Source: Tetracentron sinense
Lineage: Eukaryota > Streptophyta > Magnoliopsida > Trochodendrales > Trochodendraceae
Reading direction: 5' to 3'
Length of the DNA: 64,000 bases
NCBI GenBank assembly: GCA_015143295.1
Contig: CM026565.1
Location: forward strand, 17,680,548 to 17,744,547
The notes under the pieces are model-generated. The model did no database searches and was not told the origin of the DNA. It saw only the letters and a list, made by a program, of their open reading frames with translations. The translations under genes and the position numbers were made by a program. Numbering within the stretch: position 1 is the first letter of the stretch; every line of letters starts with the position of its first letter. Positions 45,850 through 58,049 of this stretch are shown here, piece after piece.

Positions 45850-47107
45850 TGGCCAATTGAGATTCAGCAGTAGGAGTAGCTTACCTATTACCTTGAGCTA
45901 GACGCAGTATCAGACAATAAGCCTTGGTATGCGGACATCAAGCAATATCTCGAGGATGGGACCTTCCCCCTCGATGCCACCAAAACCGACCGACGGGTAA
46001 TCAGAAGACTGGCTATCCAGTTTGTCCTCTTAGGAGGAGTCTTGTACAAGAAATCACCAAATCTGATCTGGCTCAGATGCCTGGACACCAGTGAAGTAGC
46101 AAAGGTAGTCGAGGAGGTCTACGGAGGGGCTTACGGTCCACACATGAATGGGCTAATGCTCTCCAAGAAATGTCATAAGTGCCAAATCTACACTGATAGG
46201 ATCAATGCATCACCAACAAGGCTACATAATTTGACTGCTCCCTGGCTATTCTCTGCTTAGGGCATCGACGTCATCGGACCCATAGCTCCGAAAGCATCAA
46301 ACGGACATCGATTCATTATGGTTGCAATCGATTACTTCACTAAATGGGTCGACGTAGCCTCATATGCCAACGTCACAGTTTCTATGGTCCAACGCTTCCT
46401 AAAAAGGAATATCATCTGTTAGTACGGAGTCCCATATGAGATTGTGACAGACAATGCTCTAAATTTCTGCAACAAAGGGATGACTGATCTCTGCCAGAAG
46501 TTCAAAATACAACATCACAACTCTACGCCGTACAGGCCTCAGACTAATGGCACAGTGGAAGCAACTAACAAAAACCTGAAGAAAATCATCGAAAAGATGG
46601 CAATAAACTACTCTGCCTAGCATGAGATGCTCCCATATGCACTCTTGGCCTACAGAACATCCATCAGAATTTCAACTAGGGCAACACCATTTTCTCTAGC
46701 CTATGGTATGGAAGCAGTCCTCCCCGTGAAGTACAGATTCCATCACTCTGTGTACTAAGGGAGGCTGAGCTGTCAGAAGCAGAGTGGGCATAGACCCGGT
46801 GTGAGCAGCTAAACTTGATTAAAGAGTGGCGACTGAAAGCCCTCAATCATTCTCAGGCCTATTAGAGGCGTATAGCTAGGGCATTCAACAAGAAGGTCAA
46901 GCCTCGCAGCATCAAAGTTGGTGACCTGGTTCTCCAGAAAGTGTTGCCAAACCGCCCTGACCCAAGGGGCAAATTCACACCAAACTATGAAGGCCCATAC
47001 ATTGTCTGAGACAAACTCTCCAGCAACGCCCTTCGGCTCGGACAAATGGACGACGAAGATCTCCCAGAGCCCGTCAACATGGACAAAGTCAAGAGATATT
47101 ACGCTTA
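45850..47107 (+). pseudogene. Tat A integrase
   Basis: A zinc-binding part (CHKCQIYTDRI), the core (GIDVIGPIAP, TKWVDVASYA, VTDNALNFC, YRPQTNGTVEATNK) and a C-terminal GDLVLQKVLPNRPDPRGKF stretch ending in DKVKRYYA. No chromodomain, as expected for Tat. Confidence 0.85.
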
Positions 47108-48334
47108 GGGTCTAGATCTGATAGGTGCTTTGCACTCTTAGCTCCTCCGGAAAATGACAAGAGGCCATTTTTGGCACACTCCTTCTCCCAACATTATAAA
47201 CCCTTTTACAAAAAATCAATGAAATTCGCTAGTTAGACCCTTTAAGCCTAACAACCTTTCTTTCATAAAACCTTTTCAGAGACACCCTCCCTTGCCAGTC
47301 GGTGGTATTTTTTATGAACTACGTTATGACTTGATCCTGCAAAGGGTACATAGGTAACCTGACTAATCAGGTGCGGTCATAAAAAGGGATTATCATTCCC
47401 CAACTCTCCCCACAGAGTCACCCCCCACAGGGTCCTTCCTCTCGATTTCTTCCCCAGGCAAGTCGACTCTCAGGTGTACAAAATTTCCATTCAAGGAAAA
47501 CCTAAAATAGAAGTTGAAACATTCTCAAAGCCAGAAATTCCCCGCAGAGACAACCTCTCCAGACCATCTCCCCAAACGGAGTCCATCCGCGGAATCGACA
47601 TCAAAGTTTACAAAATTTCCAACAAAGGAAATCCCAAAATAGAAGTTGAAACATTTCCCAAAGTCAGGGACTCCCTCGTCGGGCCTCACACCCAATAGAA
47701 TCAACTTCTCTCCATCCCCAGTGGAACCAAAGTAAACCCCGAGTAGAGACAACTTCTCTCTCCCTAGCAGAAACAACCTCTCTCCATACTCCACAAGTGG
47801 AATCACCTTCTCCTCGGTTGAAGTAAACCCTCTTACAAACAAAAAAAATCCCCTAGAAGAGTCGACCTCTATCAAAGAGACATTCCCCAGTGGACCAAAA
47901 AAAAAAAACTCCAAGGGAGGGGAAATCAACAATCCCTCAGGGTGTCCCAAACTTCGGTCCCCTGGCCTACGTTTCGTCCTACTCTAAAGTCCTTCTAGAT
48001 TCCCTAGAAGTTACGAGTGCAAACGCAATACATGTCTACCTCCCCTAGCGGAAGTATCACCTCTATCCCCCAGAGGAGTGCCATTCAGGGCAATGATGGG
48101 AGAAGGCCTATTTTCTCCAGCAAACCACCAACTTCCCCAACCAGTCGCAGGCATGAGTGAAAACCGAAAATGGCCTCATTGCGCAAAAATCACCCGACTC
48201 CCGGACCTAGCCTTGAGACTAGGGGGAAAAAAAGGACAAAAATCAATCAGTTTCGTAGGCATGAGGAAAACCAGAAACGGCCTCATGGCGTAAAAATTAT
48301 GCGAACCCCATGACTTGGTCATTCCAAGGGTAAT
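47108..48334 (+). other. Tat A 3' untranslated region
   Basis: Non-coding DNA with loose repeats of CCTCTCCxxxx and GAATCxACCTC words, and two copies of a block with GAAAAACCxGAAACGGCCTCATGGCG and its variants (about 48150-48190 and 48255-48295). The same block occurs inverted at 59450-59640 in Tat B, which shows that both are one family. Cut at 48335 by the Athila LTR. Confidence 0.7.
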
Positions 48335-49391
48335 TGATAGGTGCGTAGTTCTATATATTTAAGCACCTCAATTTATACATGTTAATTCCTTTGAGTTTAT
48401 TATAAACTATTTTTATGGCACTTTGGTTTCTTTGTTTATTTCAGGATCAATTGAAGAAAGAGAGCTAGCACAGATCTGAATAGACCTTTAAAGCTTAAGA
48501 AGTTATCATCCATGAGAAAGATAAAAGGAAAAGAAGAAGATCAGCAAATTTTGTAGCCTACGATCAATAGTATAAAACCAACGAACGATCGTAGCCTACG
48601 ATCGATCGTAGAATAACTACGATTGATCGTATATCGACGTCCGCCTTGGTTTCTACGTGTATAAAAGAAAAAAAAGAAAAGAAACCCTAGGGTTTCGATG
48701 AAACCCTAGCTGAGTATTGTATTTCTGTATTTATTTTTAGTTCTTTTCCTTAAACAATTAATTGCACAATGGTGAGGGTTGTTTTGACAACGAATGTAAT
48801 GAAAAACATTATTCTCAATGGTGTTGTTCCTTGTTTTAGGTTTAACCAATTTGAGTTTAAATTCAATCTAGGGTTAGTTTCTGTGATTCTAATCAAAGAT
48901 GTTATGCAATAGTGCTTCATGTTCAAGTAATTAGGTTTTAGGATGCTCTATGTTTAGAGAAGACAAGTGATGCTACAACCTTAGATTAATGTAGATCACG
49001 TGTGCTAATCGTAGATAGGCATACCTTAAATCTAATCAATTGATATCTTTTAGATCTGTTGAGTAAAGGATTGTAGTCACTCTCAACCCTGTTGTTTATG
49101 AATTAAGAACTTGAATAATTACATATGATACAATATTAGGCTAGAGGTGGATTCCTCTACCCTAGACTTTTTCCATATCCTCACAAATCCCCTTTAATTT
49201 TTTTCTATATTAGATAAATTAGGACAATTTAGTATTAAGTAAGAACGATAAACAACAAACCCTTTTTATTGTGAGTTCAATTTGATCTAGAGAAAATAAT
49301 AGTTAGATCAGCGCAATTCTCCGTGGTTCGACCCTTGCTCCACTATCCTACAGGATTAATATCAATTGCAAGGTATATAATTGAGTGATCA
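48335..49391 (+). repeat. Athila 5' LTR
   Basis: TG...CA, 1,057 bp. Near 48550-48640 it has a cluster of ACGATCGATCGTAG-type palindromes. Confidence 0.82.
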
Positions 49392-49396
49392 ATTTT

Positions 49397-49414
49397 TGGT
49401 GCCGCTGCCGGGGA
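49397..49414 (+). other. Athila primer-binding-site region
   Basis: TGGTGCCGCTGCCGGGGA, a few bases after the LTR end. This is the usual primer region of Athila elements. Confidence 0.75.
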
Positions 49415-49672
49415 ATTGCTAGTACGGTCTAGCTATTAGAATTAATACATAAAATTTCTTTAAAAAAAAAAAAAATTCTCATTTTTTTTCAGTCTCTATT
49501 TTTTAGGTACCCAATTGCAAATTGCAGGAAGCTTGTGGAACTGAAGAGGGAACAAAAGCTTGCTTTTAATCTCTTCCTCAGAAAAAGCACTGTAAGCACT
49601 TTTTATTTGTGTTAATTTTCAAATTGCAATTTAATTGGGATTTGTCTAGCTTAGAGTTTTCTCCTAGGGTGT

Positions 49673-51594
49673 ATGCGCGGTACAAGATCTCAAAATCCAG
49701 AATTACTCCCCATTGACTTTGAATTAGAGCAGACTACTAGGTTCATTAGGGCATCAATTTTGTTTGATTCTACTCTTGAAGCTCAAGTTTCAACCCTTAT
49801 TAGAACTAGTCCCGAAAATATTCCCTTTTTCATCATGGCAGAACCTCCCAATACTCTCAAGGAATTCTTTATTCCTACTGCTTATACCTCACCTTCATGT
49901 ATTCAGTTGCCAGAAATTGTGGCAGCTCATTTTGAGATAAAGTCTAGCACTTTACAAATGCTACCCACTTTCTATGGACTTCTAGCTGAAGATCCATACA
50001 CACACCTGAGAGATTTTAATGAAATTTGCATGACTTTCAAGTTGTAAAATTTCACAGATGATGCCCTCCGATTATGCCTCTTTCCATTTTCACTTGAAGA
50101 TAAAGCCAAACAATGGCTTACGTCTCTGGAGGCTAATTCTATCACGACATGGGCAGAACTCCATAAACAGTTCCTGAATAAATTTTTCCCCATAGGCCGC
50201 ACAAATCAAATTAGAAAGACCATCACGAGCTTTCGACAACTCGATGGAGAAGCTTTCCACAAGGCTTGGGAAAGATTGAAGGATATTACAAGGGCATGCC
50301 CAAATGGCAACTCGTCCAATGCTTTTATGACGGGTTTCAAGCTCACAACCACTAATTGGTGGATGTCTCATGTGGAGGAATTTTAATGAATAAAATTGAG
50401 GAGGAAGCATGGGAGTTGTTTGATCGATTGAGTGAAAATTCACTCCATCATGCTTAAACTATTCGAACTAAGCAGCAACCATCTACCTTCACTTCCAAGA
50501 GAGGTATCTATGAAGTGGGACACTTCATAGATGTCTCTACCAAAGTAGATGAGTTAGCTCGTAAACTGGAGCAATTCATGACTATAGGGTCTACTCACAC
50601 ACCCCCACATTACCCTTCAAATCCCAATGAGGTGTGCTCCCTATGTGCAAGTCCTGCACATGCTGTCTATGACTGCCCTTCGGCTCCTCAGTATCCGGAA
50701 TTTGTCAAAGAGTAAGTGAATGCTGCTTATGCCTGACCTGGTAATGACCCTTATTCTAATTCTTACAATCCAGGTTGGAGAAGTCACCCAAACTTCTCTT
50801 GGCGACAACCACAAGGGAATTTTCTCCCTAATCAGCCTCCAAGATCGGACAACCAGCCTTATCCACCTCAACCTAACTACCAACCTCCTCATCCTCAACA
50901 GCAATTTTAGCACCATACTCCTCCACCTCAACAAAGAAATTCTTCCTTTGAGGATAAGGTGTTGCAAGCATTGCAGAATTTGCAAAATTCTAACCAAATG
51001 TTGCAAAATACAAGCAAAGAGAGTACTCAGTTGCTTAACTCCCACTGTCAATCCACAAAAAAGCTTGAGTCCCAAATGGGGCAACTAGCTAACATGGTTT
51101 ACAAGAGAGTGGAAGGCATGCTTCCGAGTCAACCCATGAATAATCCAAGAGGAATGACCATGGCTGAACAAGCTACCAGTAGTGAGACTACCTTTGAACA
51201 TGTTCAAGCGGTCACCACTCTAAGGAGTGGCAAGGTGGTAGACAACAAGGTGAGGGAACCTCATGGCTCACAAGAAGAGTCGAATGTAGGCCTGAACAAT
51301 CCTTCGAGCGAGGGACAAGATAATCCTTCTACTTTTTTTCATCAAAATCCTAGTCCCAAGGCATCCTACATGCCTAAAGCTCCATATCCTTCTTGTTTGA
51401 AAGACCCATCTCCCTTTGGAAAAAGGGGCGCTAAATTGGAAGACATGATGGAGGTCTTTAAAAAAGTAAAGATCAATCTCCCATTGCTTGATGCAATCAA
51501 GCAAGTTCCGGCTTATGCCAAATTTTTAAAGGACATGTGCACTCAAAAGCATAAATCTAGGACAAGTGAGCTCTATTCTTCAACATTCCATTGA
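49673..51594 (+). pseudogene. Athila gag
   Basis: Contains the conserved Athila gag block FFIPTAYTSPSCIQLP, FEIKSSTLQMLPTFYGL and EDPYTHLRDFNEICMTFK, then a knuckle-like stretch (VCSLCASPAHAVYDC) and a linker with VTTLRSGKVVDNKV. Fossil with several lesions. Confidence 0.87.
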
Positions 51595-53086
51595 TCAGGC
51601 ATTACTTGATTTATGGGCCAGTGTAAATTTGCTTTCATTCTCAGTCTATGAGAAATTGGGTCTCGGTGAGCTCTAACCCACATCCGTCACTCTTCAATTA
51701 GCTAATAGGTCCATTAAGATGCCTAGAGGAGTCATTGAAGATGTTCTAATTAAATTAGATAAATTCTACTTTCCGATTGACTTCTTGGTTCTTGATATGG
51801 AACCGGTTCCCAACCCTAAAAGATAAATCCCTATCATTCTCGGTCATCCCTTCTTGGCTACGGCCAATGAATGTATAATCTGTCAGACCAGGGTGATGGA
51901 TGTTTCTTTTGGGAACATGAAAGTTCGCCTCAACATCTTCACTACCTCCCAGCAACCCCCTTCCGATGAGGATTGCTTTTTGATCGACACTATTGACGAG
52001 ATAGTTGAGGATGTAATTCCATATTCTCTATCAGTTGATCCCATCGAGGCATGCTTGGGCTATTTCAGCCCAGATGACTATGATGTTGAGGACTCCATAA
52101 GAGAAGTCAACCCCCTTCTTGATTTAACTCTTCTCATGGATTCTCCTCCATGGAGACCTCGGCCAGAACCATTACCTACTACTTCAGGTAGCCCTCCTAT
52201 TCCATCCTTAGAGGCTCCACCCATTATTAAACTTAAGCCACTACTGGCCTCACTCAAATATGTCTTCCTAGGATTACATGAGACTCTCCTGGTTATCATT
52301 GCTTCCGATCTATCAAAGGAGCAAGAGACTGAATTATTGGAGGTGCTCAAAGAACACAAGGGAGCCATAGGATGGACCATTGCCGACTTGAAGGGTATCA
52401 ACCCATCTGTGTGCATGCACCGAATTCATCTTGAAGATGATGCTAAAACATCTCGTGAAGCACAAAGAAGGTTGAACCCTAACATGAAGAAAGTTGTGAT
52501 GAAGGAAGTTGTCAAACTTCTAGATGCGGGTATTATATACCCAATCTTAGATAGTAAGTGGGTCAGCCCCACTCAAGTGGTACCAAAGAAATCTGGTATC
52601 ACCATTGTGTCAAATTCGGAAGGGGAGCTAGTTCCCACACGCACAAACTCCCAAACTCGGAAGGACCATTTTCTCCTACCATTCATTGACCAAATTCTTG
52701 AACCGTTAGCAGGCAAGAGCTTTTATTGTTTCCTGGATGGATATTCAGGGTATAATCAAGTGCCTGTCTATCCTGAAGACCAAGAGAAGACCACTTTCAC
52801 ATGCCCCTTTGGCACATTTGCCTATAGGCGCATGCCATTCGGTCTTTGTAATGCACTGACGACTTTTCAACGGTGTATGATGTCTATTTTCTCCGACATG
52901 GTGGAGAAAATTCTTGAGGTCGTTATGGATGACTTTTCAGTTTTTGGGTCATCCTTCCAAGATTGTCTCCACAATCTCTCATTAGTTCTTAAATGCTGTG
53001 AGGAGACAAATCTCATCTTAAGTTGGGAAAAGAGCCATTTTATGGTTCAAGAGGGAATTATCCTAGGACACATTGTGTCCAAGTGA
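51595..53086 (+). pseudogene. Athila protease and reverse transcriptase
   Basis: A protease-side part (VTLQLANRS-like, then IILGHPFLATANECI), an acidic linker, and RT blocks (WVSPTQVVPKKSGITIV, FLDGYSGYNQV, FAYRRMPFGLCNALTTFQRC, a catalytic box of the form VVMDDFSVFG). Part of a broken element. Confidence 0.87.
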
Positions 53087-53770
53087 GGCATAGAGGTAGA
53101 TAAGGCCAAGGTTGACCTTATTGCGAGTCTTCCCCCACCTACCACGGTTCGGTAAATTCGTTCATTTTTAGGCCATGCAGGGTTTTATCGCCGCTTTATC
53201 AAGGACTTTAGTAAGATTGCACGCCCTTTGAGCAACTTGTTTGTCAAAGATATCACATTCTCCTTTGATAAAGATTGCCTCGAGGCCTTCGAGAAACTTC
53301 ACACTCTACTCTCTACTGCTCCCATCATGCAACCTCCCGATTGGTCCCTACCCTTCGAACTCATGTGTGATGCATCCGACTATGCAGTTGGTGCAGTTCT
53401 AGGATAAAGTGTATATAGGGTACCTCATGTCATCTATTACTCAAATAAGACCCTTCCGGATGCTCAACTAAATTACAACAATACCGAGAAGGAATTACTG
53501 GCTGTTGTCTATGCTTTAGATAAATTTCGATCCTACCTTATAGGATCCAAGATCTTGGTGTACACCGATCATGCCGCGTTGCGGTATCTCCTTTCTAAGA
53601 AGGACACCAAGCCTAGATTGATCTGATGGATCCTCTTGCTTCAAGAGTTTGATTTAGAGATTCGTGACAAAAAGGGGTCCGACAATGTTGTTGCCGACCA
53701 TCTCTCTAGGATCCTAGTCAATTCTTCACCGGACTCCCGACCCGTCTGTGATACCTTTCCAGATGAGTTG
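53087..53770 (+). pseudogene. Athila RNase H
   Basis: [53 protein letters not shown] and [12 protein letters not shown] are the RNase H blocks of Athila. Confidence 0.82.
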
Positions 53771-53879
53771 TTATTCGAGGTAACACAGGTAAAACCACCA
53801 TGAATTGCAAATATTGTCAATTACCTCGCCATTAGTCAAATTCCTTCCTCTTGGTCCAAATAGGATAAAAGCCGTTTCT

Positions 53880-54700
53880 TCTCCCAAGTTAAATATTATT
53901 TCTAGGAAGACTCGATGCTTTTCAAATGTTGCTCTGATGAAGTGATCCGGTGTTGCATACCCGAGAATGAGTTTCATAGTATACTCACTTTTTGTCATTC
54001 TCTTGCATGTGGTGGCTACTTTGGTGGTAAGAAGACCACTATAAAAGTTTTGCAAAGTGGATTCTATTGGCCCTCTCTTTTCAAGGATGCCCATGACTTT
54101 TGTCGGGTTTGCACTCGGTGCCAACAAATGGGAGCTATGTTCCATCGAGACATGATGCCTCTTACCCCATTCTCATAGTCGAAATTTTTGATGTTTGGGG
54201 CATAGACTTCATGGGTCCCTTTCCACCATCTTTCGGGATGGAATACATATTAGTGGGAGTGGACTATGTTTCGAAATGGGTTGAAGCGGTTGCCACAAAA
54301 GCTAATGACCACAAGGTTGTGGTCAAGTTCTTAAACGAGAACATCTTTAGTCGGTTTGGCACACCGCGGGCCATTATAAGTGATGGAGGGACACACTTTT
54401 GTAATAGAGCATTCCAAGCTCTAACCCATAAATACTTCATTGCTTATAAGGTGGCAACTCCCTACAATCTACAAACTAGTGGTCAAGTTGAGGTCTCGAA
54501 TAGGGAAATCAAGAACATCCTCATGAAAACTGTGAGGACAGATCGAAAAGACTGATCTTCGAGATTGAACGATGCCCTATGGGCTTATCGGACAGCTTTT
54601 AAGACCCTTATTAGTATGTCCCCCTATCGCCTTGTCTTTTGCAAGGCTTGCCACCTTCCGGTGGAGTTGGAACATAAGAATCTTTGGGCTATAAAGAAGT
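53880..54700 (+). pseudogene. Athila integrase
   Basis: A zinc-binding part ([28 protein letters not shown]) and core ([55 protein letters not shown]). It stops where the Tat B LTR starts. Confidence 0.85.
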
Positions 54701-57700
54701 TGTAAACACATAAATTTACCGCCTTTCCTCCCCTCTCAACTCTAAGTATCGAGATAAGGTCCGAGAGTAGAGGAATAACGCTAAATTTATTCTAAGAGTC
54801 GCCACCTACTTAGGGGAAGTAGGATCCCGAGATAATCCAAAATAAGGGGGTCTACGGTCCAGAGTAGTCTAGGTAAGAGATCCTTTTAGGTCCTGGGGAA
54901 GGGGTTAGGCACCCCAGGACCTCCATCCGATGATGGTAACCTACTCATTAGGTCTAAATCAAACATTAAGAAAATCACTTAACATTTCCTAAAATTTATT
55001 AATTTTGCTAATCGAAATCAAAAGGGGGTGTAAAAAAGTTTATTTTTGGTTGGGGTCGAACCCTGATTGGGCTGCCTACTTATCCGGTTAGTCAGAATCA
55101 GACCCTCATAGTAGTTCGGGGTCCGTGACTGTTTTTATACTCGTTTCGGAGTGTGGTCACTTCCAACTCGTGTTTGAGTTGGGGAGGGGAAGTGGAATTG
55201 AGATTTACGAATCTCATTCCGGGAGATAGTCGCGTGGCTAGGTGCTCGTGGGGGAGCTCTAGGGGGCGTTCATTTATTAGGGTAGATTTCTTTTTCATTT
55301 TAGATTTTTTTGAATGTTTTTGTTATTTTGTATTTTTTTTGATTTTTTTGTATTTTTTAATTTTGGCAAGTTTTAACTAGTCAAGGCTATCCTAAGTGCC
55401 CAAGGTAGGCAAAAGGAAAATAAAGTCTAAATGATTTTAATTATCTTAAAGGCAAAGAGCAGGGCGGATCAAGCGGCCTTAAACCAAAAGAGGCCATGGT
55501 TTAAATACGGACTCTGCTCAAGGGAGGATAGACCAGTACCTTTAATTTATTTTAATCTTTTTTTATATTTTTTTGTAAGGCTAACTAACGGGGGTAAACC
55601 AAATATTTAGGGTTAAAAAGAACCTACCTAAGTGCCCAATGTAGGCAAAACAAGAAAAGAAAATCGCGGCCTAACCCTATTGCACACACATGGATAATAT
55701 ATACATACACAATAGAATAAATGAGCCTAAAGAGAAAGTTAATGGGCCAAGGCCCATTGACCACTAATGGTCAATTGGCTTTGGTCCACTATCATTCTAA
55801 GGCCTCAAGAGGTAAGCCCAAAAATTGGGAAATGATTCTAAAGGGGGCTTCCAACTTGCTAACATATGGCCCGATCCAAAGGCCCAAAAATATTCAAATC
55901 TCCAATACTCCCTCCTCACATTTGAAAAACAATAAAAACACAGCACAGGGGGAGGTACGCATTTGCTACGTCTTGGTTTTGAGCAAAATTGGAAGTCTAA
56001 AACTTCATTTTGAACAAAATCAGGGCGTAGAAAATGAATTGGAGCCTATCTAACAAAATTACTGTAATAAACAGAGGGTGGTAAATAAATAAATAAAATA
56101 AAATAAAATAAAAGGGGAGAGATATACCTGCGAGGGTTGATGAGGGACTGGCGATAGTGGTGGCTGCTCCGTGGATCAGAATATAGAAGAGGAAGCCCAA
56201 CAAAGGATTTTACAAATTAAGATAATAAAATAAAAAATAAAAAGAAAAAAGGAAAATCAAATGGCTGGTGCAGCCATGGTCTAGCTGGAACAGCCAATCT
56301 ACTGCAGCTATTTTGAGATCGGTCGGATCAGGGTGGTGCCGCCGGAGAAGACGATCGGAGGAGAGTTCCGAAAATCTGGAACGAGAGCATAGACAAAAAG
56401 AAAAAAATATAATACACAAATAATAAACTAAAAATAAAATAATGGCAAATGTGCGAGTGGGAGTGATCACAGTAGTCTAGATCTACAAATCCAGATCCAA
56501 AGAACTTGATGAACAGGAGAAAATCTGAAGAGTGAGAGAAGATTTGGTTACCTCTTGAGGATATCTATTGAACGGAGGTGAGAGGTTGGAGGTGTAGAAG
56601 TTCGCCGGAGAGGATGACTTCGCCGGAGAGGATGACTGGAGAAAATGGTCGGAGCCTGATTTCTATGGACCTGTGACAACACGAATTGGAAAAAAAACAA
56701 AAAAACAATGAATAAATACACAAGAGAAATTCAGTTTCTAGATCTAGATCTGGATCTGGATCTAGATCTAGATCTAGATCTGAAATTAGAATGGGAAATA
56801 GGATGCTCACCGGGTGCGATGACCGGAGCTGAGAGAGGAGAAAGGATTAAACGGAGGAGATGGCTACTGCAGTTGAGATGAAACCGACTGAGATCTATGG
56901 ATGATGGAGTTCGTAGGGAGAGAGAACTGAATTCTGGTGGAGTTGCAGACGCCGGTGTTGATGGATGATCGGAGGTGAACTGAGAAACCGTGGAGACAGT
57001 GGCTGGATTTGCCGGAGGAGATGACCGGCGAACAACTGAAATCGTTGGATTGAACTGATGAAGTTAGAGATCGAGACCTGGAATTTCCCGATCTAAGGTA
57101 ACAAAAAATTGATACGAGAATGAGAGAGGGAGAGCTGAACTGTTTACCTGAGCAAAAAGAGCTCGCCGGCGGGAAATCGGTGATGGAGCTGCTACTGATG
57201 ACGCATCAAACGCCGAGATGGAGCTGTTGGTTTAAGCTCTACCGGAGATGGACCAGCGGGGGAAGATGCCAGGTGCTGCCGCCGGCGATGAAGCTGCAAT
57301 CGGAGAAGAAGGAGAGAAGGGAAGAATCGAGAAGGAGAAAAGACTCCCTGGCTGGAACCGAGTGAGGTTTTGATGATTTTTTTTGCTTTTTTAACCCTAT
57401 CTTATTCTTTATATATGAAACAGTGATGGGCCTTGGTGGATGGATTTAGGATCATGGGCCTTGAGCCTTTAGGGTTTAAACCCTTGAGGGCTAGGCTTGG
57501 TTGCATTTGGGCTTGTATGTTGGATCCGGGCTTTGACTCATGGGTTTTAAACATGGGGTTTCTCTTTTGAGGGCTTTGAACAATGGGTAAAGGGGATGAT
57601 CTCTCTCTCTCTCTTTCTCGGATCTAGAACCTCGACACTCAAATAAAATAATAAAATTAAAATTAAAATTAAAATTAAAATTACAAATAAAATAAAGGGA

Positions 57701-57729
57701 TTATGGGGTGTAAAAATGGGGTGTTCACA
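54701..57729 (-). repeat. Tat B 3' LTR
   Basis: 3,029 bp. On the minus strand it starts TGTGAACACCCC and ends GTGTTTACA. The start resembles the Tat A LTR start. It holds simple repeats: a GATCTA/GATCTG run at about 56735-56781, an AAATT run at 57655-57683 and a TC run at 57601-57614. Confidence 0.8.
56735..56781. repeat. GATCTA/GATCTG hexamer microsatellite
   Basis: About eight units in series in the Tat B LTR. The unit is near-palindromic (AGATCT). It produces a DLDLDPDPDL frame on the minus strand that I do not consider a gene. Confidence 0.9.
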
Positions 57730-57752
57730 GTTGCCCCTCTTTGTCGGAGAGT
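57730..57752 (-). other. Tat B polypurine tract
   Basis: On the minus strand, CGACAAAGAGGGGCAAC directly precedes the LTR start, as is usual for Tat/Ogre elements. Confidence 0.75.
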
Positions 57753-58049
57753 GCTAGCAATTGAACGACAAAGACTGAAAAACCCGTCATTTTTACACAC
57801 CTAAAACCTGTGAAAACTTGTGAAAATCAAAGATAAGAAAAAGGGAAAGCCTAGTTAAACTTGCCAAAACAAAGATGGAGTGATGGGTAATAGTTTATGG
57901 CCTCATTGCGGAGGTCTGCTGGGGAAAGAGGATGTACGTGGACCATGGACTGATGGATTGTTGGGGAAAATGAATGTAACTGAAACATGGATTGAAGGGA
58001 GCTCGCGAACCCTAACGGATGGAGACTGATATAGTGTCCGGAGCGAGGG

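Larger units (their letters stand above)
26899..48334 (+). mobile_element. Tat A: Ogre-type Ty3/gypsy element
   Basis: Order: 5' LTR, primer site, an extra 5' coding region, gag, protease with a G-patch-like stretch, RT, RNase H, integrase, and a long 3' untranslated part. This order, the large size and the extra 5' ORF are hallmarks of Ogre/Tat elements. A Tekay element (33681-41508) is nested in its gag, and an Athila element interrupts its 3' end at 48335, so no 3' LTR is in view. The element is a fossil with many lesions (more than ten). About 13.6 kb of it is visible without the nested element. Confidence 0.88.
48335..54700 (+). mobile_element. Athila-type Ty3/gypsy element
   Basis: A 5' LTR of 1,057 bp (48335-49391, TGATAGG...GTGATCA), a primer region TGGTGCCGCTGCCGGGGA just after it, gag, protease, RT, RNase H and integrase in order on the plus strand. 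Sequence motifs match Athila elements. Interrupted at 54701 by Tat B; the 3' end is not in the window. It is a fossil with several lesions (more than five). It inserted into the Tat A 3' region. Confidence 0.9.

Noticed and set aside
56565-56810. Minus-strand frame with DLDLDPDPDLDLE
   Set aside because: Translation of the GATCTA/GATCTG microsatellite in the Tat B LTR.
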